NCBI GenBank assembly: GCA_022264855.1
Contig: JABYQU010000019.1
Span: 124,001-188,000 of the forward strand
Direction of reading: 5' to 3'
Length of the DNA stretch: 64,000 bases
Source: Lenzites betulinus
Taxonomy: Eukaryota; Basidiomycota; Agaricomycetes; Polyporales; Polyporaceae
This document shows, one piece after another, positions 34,529 through 45,395 of the stretch. Below the pieces are notes generated by a model. The model ran no database searches, had not been told where the DNA came from, and saw only the letters and a list, made by a program, of their open reading frames with translations. The position numbers and the translations under genes were made by a program. Position 1 is the stretch's first letter; every line of letters starts with the position of its first letter.

Positions 34529-35549
34529 CGTGTCGTGTCACGGGTAGAGGAGTGGGGTATCGCTGTTTGTATGATGGTGGGAGAGGAGAAGGGGGGAATG
34601 AAGAAGCCAAGGCGAGAGGGCCTTGGTCGTGGTTGTGGTCAGAGCGCGGTTTTGTGGTCAATGCCAGAAGCGCCCGATGTTGCCGCGCTTTGTAGCCAGC
34701 CACAAGCGTGACTTCCCATTGTCCGGCCAAAGCGCGTGTACGCGGTTCAACTTTTTGACTTTCAACCACCATGTTCGCGTATGGCCTAGTGCGGGGGTGC
34801 TGCTTCCGGTTCGTAGTCCTCCCTCGATAATCCAGAGGACAGCCGCTGCTTGTCTCATGCTTGCTTGATTCGATGGGTTCCTCCTGGTTTTGCCACTGAT
34901 ATACGCCCCAATACAGACCAAGAAATAACGCGATCCCTCTAGATATAGATACCTATGAACAATTGTCTGTTATACGCGACTAGTGAGTATTACTTCGACC
35001 CACATTCGGTACGGGCATGTACGAAACTCACCTATCTGTCAAGATCATCGAGCACATTCTCACACGAGATGAATTCAAATCTATAGGAGAAGGACGATTA
35101 GCATGAACGTCAACCGTGGATCCTCTGCATAACCCAAGACCCGCGTTAACAAACCAAGCACTGTGGCACCCCACCTCAGGCCTCAGTGCCAGTGGCACAA
35201 CTGCCAGCATCAAAATGGGCCAAACCCAAATACACCAACCAGCACGCCGACGCGAGTGCTCGAACAGGGATGCATTGCCGGAATTCAGGCATTGAAATAG
35301 AGCTACAGCAGATGTCGCATCGCGCGTCGACGGGTACGTCTCCCAGAACGCTATTACAGGTGCCCCACGCCCCGCTCCGCGTAAACGCAAAGCGGGGCCT
35401 GGGGCGGGGGTCATTATTCGACTATATGCAAGAACGGGCGCGGCGCGGCGCCCGGGTCATGAGAGGGGCGTGCGGTCGATCTGGTTCACGCGGAAGCTGG
35501 ACCGGTCCTGCATCGAGTCTGTGCGCGGGGGACGCGTGAGCGCGCGGCG
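34529..35549. other. Intergenic 1 kb
   Basis: Promoter side of the hypothetical gene and 3' region of the eIF4E2-like gene. Short frames only, none with motifs. Confidence 0.5.
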
Positions 35550-36591
35550 TCAGTGAGACGCAGGGGTGAGCGCACCGTTGTTGGACTTGTACTCCATAAT
35601 GGTCGTCGGAGGAAGGTTGAGGGCCCGCCGGATGGTCTCCCTGAAATAGGGAGAAATATTAGAACCTGCTCGGAACCGAGGGGAGGGTATGCTGGGAGGT
35701 GCGCACTTAATCTTCTCCTTCGACTTTGGGTTGCCGTCACGGCGGTTCCACAAAGAGATGATGTCCTCGTTCTGGCGCACGCTGATCGTGCACCCACAGA
35801 TTTCAGGCCAGTCTCCTGACGGCACGCCATCCGACGAAGCCTCCGGCTGAGTGGATTCCCCGTCGTCGATGCCGTCAAACTGGTCGCCGATAACTGCGAG
35901 CACCAGGTCCTCCCAAAGGCGGTCCGCAACGCCCTTCCGGAGCCGGATGATCCATTTACCCCCTGACAGGTTTAGGGGGTCCTCCCATACCGGCCGACGG
36001 ATACCGGAGTGAAAGAGCAAATAATCGGTGGTGGGCAGGAGCGAGGATGGTGGATGCAGGTGCGTCCAGAGAGACCAGAACGACTCCACCTGCAAAAGGG
36101 AAGCAATGTATGTTCAGCCTCGGGCGAAGAGACGGAACAATGCGGAAGGACGGACGGAGCTGAACGCGGAGATTTTCTTGATACCCTCCTCATAGTTCGT
36201 GATTTTGTTCCCCGGTGCGCGTTGCTGGCGGAACCAGAAGACCCAACTGCCGGCGGAGATCAAGGACGGGAGGAGGCGGTGAGCACGGGGCTACGCGCGA
36301 CCACGACAGCATACGAACATACGTATTTCGGAGGGGGTGTACGGAAAGCGAGCCGTTGGCGGAGCCGTTCCCGGCGGCCTTGTCCTTCCCCTGGGACTTC
36401 TCGTCCCCGGCGGTGTTGGAGACGAAGGTGGAAAAGTGTTTGGAGGACGTCACGCGCGAGCGAGGCTGCGCGGGCGGGGCGGGCGGCACAGGGGCCTGCG
36501 TCGTCGCGGTCGTCGTCGTGGTAGACGCAGAGTTGACGGTGGAGTTGGCGAGGAAGCGGGACTGGGAGTGGTTGGAGAAGTAGCCAGCCAT
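35550..36591 (-). CDS. eIF4E2/4EHP-class mRNA cap-binding protein
   Basis: Binds the 7-methylguanosine cap; class II members usually compete with eIF4E and repress translation. Exons 36323-36591, 36156-36246, 35707-36089 and 35550-35640 (introns 66-76 nt) give 277 aa. After an 80-residue Thr/Ala/Ser-rich head come HPLRNTWVFWFRQQRAPGNK, SSVESFWSLWTHLHPPSSL, DYLLFHSGIRRPVWEDPLN, SGGKWIIRLRKGVADRLWED, CGCTISVRQNEDIISLWNRR and IRRALNLPPTTIMEYKSNN. The last motif with its LNLPPTTIMEYK is typical of 4EHP. An insert of about 18 residues (DDGESTQPEASSD) separates the core blocks. Start and splice sites are consistent. Divergent with KEI1 across 370 bp. Confidence 0.92.
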
Positions 36592-36961
36592 GGACCGCGC
36601 GGTTCACTTGGAATTGAGTTGTCTGAGCTGGGAGGGATATATCTCGGGTGCGGCGCGCGCAACACACGGGGCAGAGTACAATATAGCAATAAAAAGCGGT
36701 GGGTGGGCTGCAGCGGCGCGGAGGCGAATGTCGCGAGCGTGGACGGTGGAGACGGGTGGGGGAGCGTGAGAGGGACGGCCGTGCAAAGTCAAGGTGCAAA
36801 ACTCTGTCTCAAGTCGCGCGCGCGCGGAACTCTGCCGTCTCGAGTGCGTCTGATCGCCGCAGACCCTTCTTGACCGCGTCCCCTCTCCTCCTCCCCGCCG
36901 CCAGCTCGCACCTCGCCCCGCCGCTTTTCATGAACCCCTAATCTTCTCGGTCTCGTCACAC
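36592..36961. promoter_or_regulatory. Divergent promoter, eIF4E2-like / KEI1
   Basis: A 370-bp space between two divergent ATGs. Alternate AT and GC patches with a TATATCTC-like element near 36640. Likely bidirectional; no specific operator identified. Confidence 0.45.
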
Positions 36962-38146
36962 ATGAAGCTCACGCTCCGGCCAGAATGGCGCCTCAGGCCG
37001 CTTTCCACCTTTCTCGGCTTTCTCGATATCAAGACTGGCGTGACCATCGCCCTTCTTTTCGCCGTGCGTAGCGCAGAGTGACGTGTAGCGGCCCCAGCTC
37101 ATATAGTTTCATTCATGCATTCAGCTCCTAAACAAGGTAGCCGGCGTGTACGGTCTTGTCGCTGTCCTTACCGGCGCAGGCGGGTCAGCTGCGCAGCTGA
37201 GTCTGTACCTGTACTCGGTCCTGGGTCTGGTGGCCTTAACATGGGGGCTGAAAGCCACGGTTCATGTACGTAGCTTTTCCACTGTATTGCTCGTGCTCCG
37301 GCTAATGCACCTGTACAGGAGGACGCAAAACAGTCACTCTACTTCGCCCACCTTTTCTTTGCCGACCACATTCTTTCCACCGCCTGGCTCGTGTTTTTCG
37401 GTGTCATCTGGTGGTTCTACACCCCGCACGATGGCCGCGTTATTGCCAACTCGGATGCCCAGAAAGAAGTCATGGAGAGTGGGGCGGGCCATAACATGAC
37501 GGACGAGGCGCGTGCTGCGGCTGCTATGACTATCTGGAACGCAGAGAAGGGAATCGCGAGTGCCATGATCATAATTGGCTGGCTGACCAAGGTACGTCGC
37601 AGACTCTTGCATGTGTCACTGTTGAGTTAACCAGCCACCCAGATCTACTTCGCTGCGCTGCTCTACTCATACGCCATCCATCTCCGCAAAGGTTCATATC
37701 GCTCCCTGCCGCGCTCTCGGCCGAACCAGGCAAACGGTGCCGCAAACGGCGGCGCCTACGCGACCTCTGCTCTCCCGGACGGCGACGATGACGACGTCGA
37801 GGAGTTCTACCGTCTCCCAGTACGGGCGCCTGCGCAGCAACCTCCCGCAAACGGCACCGCGCACGGTGGCCACACGCCCACATCCTCGCATTCTAGCTTT
37901 GCGGACTTCGTGAGCGCTCCGGGTCGCACGCGGCGTGGAAAGCCAGGGCGGTCCAACCTCAGCATCAGCGTCAACGCGAAAGGTGGTGCAGAAGACAGGG
38001 ATGTGCTCTTCGATGAGGAAGCGGATGCGGCGGGCGCCGCGGACGGAAGGCCAGAGGACAGGGTTCCGTTGATGTCTGCCTCGCTGATGTCAGCCTCGGG
38101 GCCGTCGTCCTCGCATAGCAAGAGGGCGAGTAGGAGCCGAGAGTGA
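36962..38146 (+). CDS. KEI1: Inositol phosphorylceramide synthase regulatory subunit Kei1
   Basis: Golgi membrane partner of Aur1, needed to make inositol phosphorylceramide, the fungal complex sphingolipid. Exons 36962-37063, 37125-37265, 37319-37591 and 37643-38146 (introns 51-61 nt, all phase 0) give 339 aa. Start MKLTLRPEWRLRPLSTFLGF then LDIKTGVTIALLFALLNKVA (TM1), GLVAVLTGAGGSAAQLSLYL (TM2), SVLGLVALTWGLKATVHEDA (TM3), HILSTAWLVFFGVIWWFYTP (TM4) and a C-terminal TM IYFAALLYSYAIHLRKGSYR. The tail is cytosolic, Ser/Gly/Asp-rich. This matches the KEI1 family in topology and motif order. In yeast Kei1 is itself cleaved by Kex2, but I see no clear dibasic site in the equivalent place. Confidence 0.9.
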
Positions 38147-38919
38147 GGGCTTTCGTAGAGGTAATGTGGCGTTGTTCCCTCTGTGCGTCGTTGGCAAAGG
38201 TGAACAAATGGATGTGACGGGGCCGATACACATACACATATACCAAAGACTACCGTAATTGCATAAACACCTTGCAGCTCTCCCATCATCTTCTTTGCAG
38301 ACTTTAGCTCTTGCCCACAATTCGATCGCCCATGAGGCAAACACGGAGTCAAGGGGATTATAGGTCCCGACGCCGCGAGGTGCTACGGGCATGCGCCAGA
38401 ACACATCTGGAATATCATTCTATGTGGGCGCCGTTCCCATGTCGAGCTTCCTCGCGGGTACTTGGGCATCGCGAAGGTTCGAGCGACGCGTGTTCGAGCT
38501 CCGGTATCGCAATAAACGGAATGATGGTTGGCATTTACACGCAAATCAGAACGTTGCGGAGATGTGCAGGCCAGACAAACGCACATATATACAGATGAAA
38601 GCAGGAAAGAGCAAGAGAAGCATCGGCGCCTCCCAGAGTGCCGGGACGGACGAACGATGTTTGAGGATTTTCTGAGCGGCAATCGCTACAACGTGTTCTG
38701 CGATGTCCAGCTCGGACGCAGAGCAGCCCGCTCTTCTCCAACCTGCCGCCTCCTCTGCGCCGTATATAAATGACCTTGTCTCGCTGCCCCGGTCTAACCC
38801 CTGCCACGTCCTCCTGAAGTGCCCCGCCATCGTTCCGGCCAAACACCCACCAGCTGCGCCACCATCTGTGTCCACCCCGCACTGATTCTCATCGTATCCA
38901 TCCGGCTTCATGAACTTCG
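38147..38919. other. Intergenic 0.8 kb
   Basis: 3' region of KEI1 and promoter of the PPTase-like gene. CGTATATAAATG at 38760-38771 contains a TATAAA box about 155 bp upstream of the ATG. No gene seen. Confidence 0.5.
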
Positions 38920-40066
38920 ATGGACTCGCCTGTTCTAGTATGGATGCTCTTTGCAAACCGCGAGATGACGGACGAGGTGAGCCCATCTCTCATCCCATAC
39001 TTGAGATCGGGCTCATGCGAATCTGGCGCACCCATAGGAGTACGCAAAGTGCCACGCCGTACTGCGCGAATGTGTGCCGCACGCGCCCGTTCGTAACTCC
39101 CCTACCGAGCCGGAGACAATGCGTGAGTGCGCTTTCGTCTTGGCCCAAGGCTCCTGGGATGGCCGATAACGAACGCGCCGCCTTGCAATAGGGCAAATGG
39201 TGGCGTTCCTCCTCCCCCTCCTCATGATGCGCCATCGCCGCGTACCGCGCGCACGATGGCAGGACAAAATGACAACCCTCGGGAAACATTGGATTGAGCA
39301 GGCGCGTGCATACTCTCATACTTGCCCTTCCGAGCCTGGCTCAGACCGCCGTCGTTTCTCCTCCTAACGCCTTCTCCCACTACAGCAACACAACATAATA
39401 GAGGATAACCCCGTCACCGCTGCAAGTCGCCTACGCTCGATGATTGGATACCACACCGTGTACGACAACAATCTCATAGGGATGGTCATGACGCAAGGCC
39501 GGCGTGAGGATGTGGTGAACATCGGCATCGGGATCAAGCAGATTGTCTCGCCCCCCGGGATGTCTGCCATGGATTTCGCGATCTCGTTGCACCACAAGGC
39601 ACGTTGCGTCTGGTCCCAGGAACGTGCATGATACAAACTCACCATGGTCCGTCTTTAGCTAACCCCACTCGAGCAAGGCTTCATCGCAGCCGAGCAGGGA
39701 GAAGAGGTCGTCATGCGCCGCCTCTGTATCCTGCTCGCGCTCAAGCAGGCATACATCAAGGCCATCGGGCAGCCCATTGGCTTCGACTGGTCCCGCCTCG
39801 AGTTCAATCCCGCGGAGAAACACGCGATGGGCGACGGCCGGCCGCTGCTGGGATGGGAGTTCCGCATATGGACGTCCGAACTCGGATGGCCAATTCCGGG
39901 CAGCGACGGCCACGTCCAGCAGAAGTACCAGTGCGCGGTCGCGTTCTTCCGCCGTACGCAGCATACGCGGTTTCTTTGGCAGAAGGACGCTAAGGAGCTC
40001 GAGTCGTGGGTGCAGTTCGTCACCCTCGACCAGCTCGTCAATGTCGCGGACAAACTCACCGAGTAA
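38920..40066 (+). CDS. 4'-phosphopantetheinyl transferase-like protein, metal ligands lost
   Basis: Sfp/Lys5-type PPTases move phosphopantetheine from CoA to carrier proteins. Exons 38920-38976, 39038-39122, 39192-39305, 39402-39598, 39659-40066 give 286 aa. Family landmarks: MDSPVLVWMLFANREMTDEE, FLLPLLMMRHRRVP, TAASRLRSMIGYHTVYDNNL, LTPLEQGFIAA and the helix LCILLALKQAYIKAIG followed by GFDWSRLEFN. The normal G-[IV]-D-[IV] metal motif reads NIGIGIKQI (Asp to Gly) and the W..KE.Y.K helix reads LALKQAYIK (Trp lost, Glu to Gln). Two of the Mg ligands are therefore gone and catalysis is unlikely. The fourth intron needs a GC-AG donor; the third join (39305/39402) is the weakest. It may be a regulatory homologue or a decaying paralogue. 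Confidence 0.78.
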
Positions 40067-41136
40067 GCCGTGGTGGGTTCCCGGTCGTCGTCGCACTCGT
40101 GGAAGGAGGGGAAGTGCGAGCACCCACGATGCGACTGGACCTCCTACTCTTGACTTGAAGACCTTCCGGCCCCCATGCGAAACCCGGTCCATCAAACCTT
40201 CTGGATTCCCATGCTTGTTTAGATGGTTCCTTGCGCCTACCGACTTGTTCCGTTATACGTCTTCGTATCCTCGCTCTGCTTTGTCCCCGTACGCCGGGTA
40301 ACTGTCCGTGTTCAGCTGCTCCTGTCTCCCGATCTACCGTGATTTTTTTACCCATAGCTGTGTCTTGTTCCATCCATGTAACTTCTGCCACGTCTTTGCT
40401 TCCCTGCCAACGTGACCCTTGTACGATACCTATTACGTGTCTTGTTGTACCCGTCAGTTTGTGCCACGAGGATATCAGGTCTCCCGCGAATGAAATTATG
40501 TTGTATGTCCGTAGCTCTGATGTGTTGCTTGATGCGCGCGAGACGCGCCATCTAGCCCCTCTGGTGTACGTACATGATATGTACGTCGTCGTGAGCTGGC
40601 ATCTGCTAGTGCTCGCACCTACCGGACCGATCAGAGACTGCGGTCCGTTTGTTGCCCTCGGTGACCCTTTACACGTACGTCCATCTCACACCTCCGTGTT
40701 TCGCTCAATGATCGAAGGTTTGGTACGACCACAGGATGAGAAGGCTAGGCTGAATAGGAGAACTCGAAGGGTGGCGAGAGGGGCCCGGGGGGCGAAGGCG
40801 ATCCTTCACAGCCCGAAAAGGCAGGTGTGTCACAGCGGTGCAAGTGTGACCGGTCGAGACTGCGACATGTGATCTAGGCGCTCGCCCGGGGAAAGGGAGA
40901 CTTGACGTACTCGCTGATTCGCACCAGATTCGATGCACTCCAGTACCAGGCCCCGCGGGGTGTCCTTCTCCACACACTCTCTCTCCTACCACCACCTTCC
41001 CTGCCGAGCAGCAGCTCCGCAGAACACCTCTGCCAGCGACCTCCAGCCGTCCTGCAGCCGCGGTATGTCTCACCGTCGCTATCGATCAGACATTTGCTCA
41101 TCGCGTTCCCCACGGCGCCCCGCACGACAGGCCAAG
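40067..41136. other. Intergenic 1.1 kb with a 5' UTR intron candidate
   Basis: 3' region of the PPTase-like gene and upstream region of the next gene. GTATGT near 41064 and CGACAG at 41125-41130 would frame an intron in the 5' untranslated region just before ATG 41137. No gene seen. Confidence 0.45.
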
Positions 41137-42792
41137 ATGAGCGCCCTCACCTCTCCTGAGCTTAGCCCCATCCTCTCCGCCAACGGCCGTGGCCGAAGAC
41201 TGTCCTCCCGACGAGGCTCTGTCGCCGCCGCCGACCCCTGGGGAGAGCACAACGACGTGAACATGAACCCCGCGCGCTCCCTCACCAGCCGCCTCACTAT
41301 CGTGCGCGTGCCGCAGGTGGACGTCGAAGAGCCCCCGAGACGGCACAAACGGCACGGCAGCAATGCCTCATTGAACTCCAATGCGTCTGGGAAAAGCGAC
41401 GGCCCGGCTGGAAGGCTGAGTTTCGCATTCACCTCCTTCTCTTCGAGTGGTTCCGTGGGTTCACCCGCCGGTCGACCGGCCAGTCCGTCGGGCTCGCCGC
41501 GAATGCGGCCATCTTCCCCCAGTACCTCCCGATTTTCGAGCTCTCTCTCAACCCACAGCAAGCTGTCCCCGGAGCAGATCGTGGATATCGCGCGCAACTC
41601 CATGAACCCTCGTTCTCCGATGCCGTCCCCAATGGCGCGAATACGCAGCCAGCCGTCCCCTCGCCGGTGTCATTCACTCCACTCCCGGACTCCATCTATC
41701 TCCCCTTTATCGACCGCCCGGAGGAAGTCACGGCTCTTATCCAAGCGCTTCCCAACGCGCGGTTGTTCGCACTCCTCCAGCAGACGTTCCCCCGGACGCC
41801 CGTGCGCCGATGGGCTCCGAGTACGAGGCCTCGAACGCGTCGCCCGACCCCAAGGACTGGACGTTTGCGGACCTCGAATTCTGGCTGAAGAAGGTCGATC
41901 GGGATGTGGCCGACGACGTTGCCTGGATTCGCAAGACGCGCCGCTGCGTCATCTCGCACAGCGAGTTGATATGGGAGCGCGTCAAGGGCGCTCTGGGCGT
42001 CCCGCCCGAGCTCGATGTCGAGGAAGAGGGCCTGGAGCTCCCGCAGCCAGAGCCCCTAACCTCAGCAGCGCTGGATTCCGCAGTCTTCGAACCCGACTCT
42101 CCCGTCGTGCCGCATGCCACACCCGGGGAGTCCGTCGGCGAAGAAATTATGATTGAACCCATATTCGCGAATCAGACGCCGCCCACGGACCCCGCGGGTG
42201 GCCTCGGCTCTTCGCTTTCGGATCTTCGAGAGGAGGATGAGAATGAAAGCGGCGAGAAGGCGGGCGAGGAGGAGCAAGAGGTCCACGGGATCCGCTTCAC
42301 CACTTCTCCCAGCGTGTCTGGCTCAGTGTTGGACCAGCAGTTTTCGATGTCGCCTACGGTCGGCATCGGAAGCCCTGCGGGTCGACACCCGATCGTCATG
42401 CCCGGGTCCCAGGGCGAGAAGGACTTGGCGTACGACGTTCTCCGTGAGCGCGGGCCCGGCCACCCACTCTTCCCGAGCAACTTCGCGCAGCTCAGCCTGT
42501 CCCCCACTCTGCGTCAGAGGTGAGTTCAACTTTGATGCTTCCTCGCACCATCGAGTGTATGCTCATGGATCATCACAGTAAGCGCACTCTGAGCATGTCG
42601 TATCCACCGAAGCCCGCATACCTCAGCCCGCATTCCATCCGGGGCAGCGTTCACCGGACCGGGAGCATCGACGCTGGTGCAGGTCGCGCGGCCAGGATGG
42701 CGCGCCCCGAATGGGCGCGCAACTGGGATCCCAGCAAACATGAGTACGCGGTCACCACCGCGAGCAACGGAAGCGTCAGCGGCGCGGAATGA
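41137..42792 (+). CDS. Conserved-looking unknown protein with two frame breaks
   Basis: Start MSALTSPELSPILSANGRGR (ATG 41137), a Ser/Pro-rich head, then LSPEQIVDIARNSMNP. Homology-like sequence moves by one frame near 41605-41665 (VSFTPLPDSIYLPFIDRPEE, LIQALPNARLFALLQQTF) and again in a run of five C around 41790-41795 (DPKDWTFADLEFWLKKVDRD, CVISHSELIWERVKGALGVP). Each step is explained by one missing C in a C-run. A 69-nt phase-0 intron (GTGGAT...TACGCAG) could instead explain the first. The last exon 42579-42792 follows a normal 59-nt intron (42520-42578). The central part looks globular and helical. I recognise no domain. Either a pseudogene or two base-calling errors. Confidence 0.6.
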
Positions 42793-43608
42793 ACATGCTT
42801 CGAACTGTGAAGGCCTCCCGCGTCTAGTCTTCTCCGTGATTCATACTGTGAATAACTTCGTAGGCTGCTCGTGTTCATTGGTGCGGGTTGATCGGTGGTG
42901 ATGGTAGGAAACAAACAAAAAATGCGCAGTGTATACCGGACATTGTTGTGCGTTACCCTAGCTTGGCTGCTAATCTGCAGCAGCGGATGTTGTTGTCTGT
43001 ACAGAGTTGACAGGGCGCTGTCTGTGTATAATAGATTTTGGACTGAACCATACGAAGGCGTTGGCACTCGAGCACTTTGCAAATACTTTCCGTCTCTGAG
43101 TCTCTGATAGCATCCGTCTAAACCCAGTCCGCCAAAGCAACCTGGATTCTCTACCAATATATCAAGCTCCGAGGACGTGCAGCTTCTGACAGGAGGTGTG
43201 CTATTATCAGATAAGATCACTTGTAGTAAAGCTGATGTTGTACTGATCGATCGGTTCGAGATCTAGATTTATCATATCCGGGGGTAGCCGGGCGTGTCCT
43301 TGTCATACCTCCAATTGAGTGGTACGTTGCCAGTACGCATACACTGCTATTTTCTATACTTTGTTATAAGACCTCGTCACCGCCAGTCTCGCACAGTGAC
43401 TATGAGCACCCAACGACCGTCCGATGTATAACATATACGGGGATGCTAAAGGGCTGCATCAACGAGTCATTCTTCACGGCACTAACCCCTGTGGACTTTA
43501 TAATTAAGCTGAGATCGGCGAGCTTGGAGCTCCTGAGCTTTTGACTTCTTCCACCTTCCAAGGCGACACTGATATCCAGATTTCCTTGGAACTACCCAAA
43601 CAGCGGAT
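42793..43608. other. Intergenic with GATA-bearing repeat copy
   Basis: No gene. Position 43203-43268 carries the third copy of the TATTATCAGATAAGAT...GATCGATC repeat, about 340 bp upstream of the PQ-loop gene. Confidence 0.5.
43203..43268 (+). repeat. Dispersed repeat copy 3
   Basis: TATTATCAGATAAGATCAC, later CTGATCGATCGG. Closest to copy 2, sharing the first 16 bases exactly; upstream of the PQ-loop gene. Confidence 0.55.
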
Positions 43609-44806
43609 ATGCACGTCAACGCAGCGGCCGAGAACGCGTTGGGTACCATCGGTGAGCTGATCTTCAAAATCGGAGAGATGCCGCCGAAAACGAATGTATC
43701 ATAAAAAGCGGCACAGTATTGAACTGTCTGCATCGATTCTAGGTACTGTATGTTGGACTATCCAGCTCATCCCGCAAGTATGGAAAAGCTGGCGCACGAA
43801 GTCGACAGAAGGCCTTTCGGAATGGCTCATGTGGGTATCACTCGGCTTTGTCTGTAGTGATGAATGTATGGGCTCACCAGTATTCCTGCGACGACCTAGG
43901 CTGCTGTGGGGATTGTCAGGCACCACTATGGCCGTATATGCTATCACTAAGGATTTGAACGTGCCCCTTATCCTTCAACCACACTTGTTCTGCACTTTGT
44001 CGTACCTCTCATGGGCACAAGTACGTCGGCTGTCTTCACCCAGTAATATTCATCTCGGCGTACTGATGTTAGCTGTGTACATAGTGCCAATATTATGGCC
44101 GCAAGAGGTCAAAATGGACGGCTATCGCGATGTACGTTGGTGTCCTAGTCCTTTCAGGTGGGTTCGAGGTTGGAATGATCTACGCTATCAAGGTCAGTTT
44201 AAGTTCGCCTCCGGTTGATCCCTGGTTTGTGCTCACCGTAAGACCGAGTTTAGCCCTCCTACCACGGCGGTAACATACGACCGGTGCAGTTCTTTGGCAT
44301 ATTCAGCTCTGTGCTGATCTCGCTTGCTTTGTTGTATGTTGTACAACGACACACTGCACAATCCCTCACTGACACTCACCAAACTTTTTCAGGCCGCAAT
44401 ACTGGGAGATATACAAGTACAAGGAGGTCATCGGGATTTCCGTCCTCTTCATGCTCGTCGATATGCTTGGCGGCGTTTTCAGCGACCTTTCACTTGCCTT
44501 CAAGGAAGAATTTGACATCATCGCGGGTGTCACGTACTCTCTCGTGGTGGTAAGCCGATTTGTCCTTCCGTTGCAATACGATGAATGCTGATACTATGAG
44601 GATAGGCAATGGACGCCGTGGTTGTCGTGTGCGCATTCACTCTTAATCCTGTGGCGAAACGGCGCCGGAAACAGACAGCTATCGCGGAAAACACTGACGT
44701 CCGGGACAATACCATCGAGGGCGGCACGGGTGTAGAAAGACAGGGAGGCATAGCGCTGCGTGCTCGTGAGTCATCCGTGACGGCAGATGCTTCAGAGCGT
44801 GCATAG
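43609..44806 (+). CDS. PQ-loop repeat membrane protein
   Basis: Seven-helix PQ-loop transporter, the family of lysosomal/vacuolar amino-acid exporters (cystinosin, PQLC2/Ypq). Seven exons: 43609-43651, 43743-43830, 43900-44020, 44085-44192, 44254-44333, 44393-44549, 44606-44806; phases all fit, 265 aa. First PQ loop: GTVCWTIQLIPQVWKSWRTK with STEGLSEWLM; second: SVLISLALLPQYWEIYKYKE with VIGISVLFMLVDMLGG. Other helices: GLSGTTMAVYAITKDLNVPL, YVGVLVLSGGFEVGMIYAIK, FDIIAGVTYSLVVAMDAVVV. The short charged C-terminus follows NPVAKRRRK. Substrate cannot be predicted; by homology a vacuolar cationic amino-acid carrier is possible, but this subgroup is uncharacterised. Confidence 0.87.
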
Positions 44807-45395
44807 AGACAGATGTATGTGCATAACAACTGTACAACGTTCTACAGTGGTACAAAACTGTCTCGTCCTTTCAAAACACTCCACTCGTAGAAAAGAAAGT
44901 GGAATGATCTGCAGGACGTGCAACTTCCGAAGAACCTGCGAGCACTCTTGCCGTATAGTTTAACGTCCGGGCGGTAGAGGAAAGACCGCGCTGGACGTAG
45001 ATATTTACGGCGAAAAAAAGTCGGACAGCGGAGCCCTAGGTAGCAGAGCTCTATAGCGGCAAGGAGCATACTGCATATATACCACGGTGAATCCACACAA
45101 TTTTGGAACGAGAATCAAGAACCAGCTAGCGAGATGTGAGAAAGCCTTTGACGATTGCAACTTGGGAGTCGAGTCGAAGGCAGTAATATCGAATGGGCGG
45201 CGACATTTATATGCATGTGGCCGCTATTACGTAACTGGGTCTCACGGCTCAGAGGCTTCCTTGCGGCGCATGTCCGCGTCCCTAGCAGGGTCGAATGCCC
45301 CCTCTCAACATAAATTCCGTCCTCTTGTTCCAGCTTGGTTCTCTACCTCAAGCTCGCATATCTGGGCTATCTCAAAGTGCTGAAACGCCGTTTGA
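44807..45395. other. Intergenic 0.6 kb
   Basis: PQ-loop gene 3' end and Clr2 promoter. An ATG frame at 45295 is out of phase with Clr2 and could act as an upstream frame. Nothing else seen. Confidence 0.45.
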
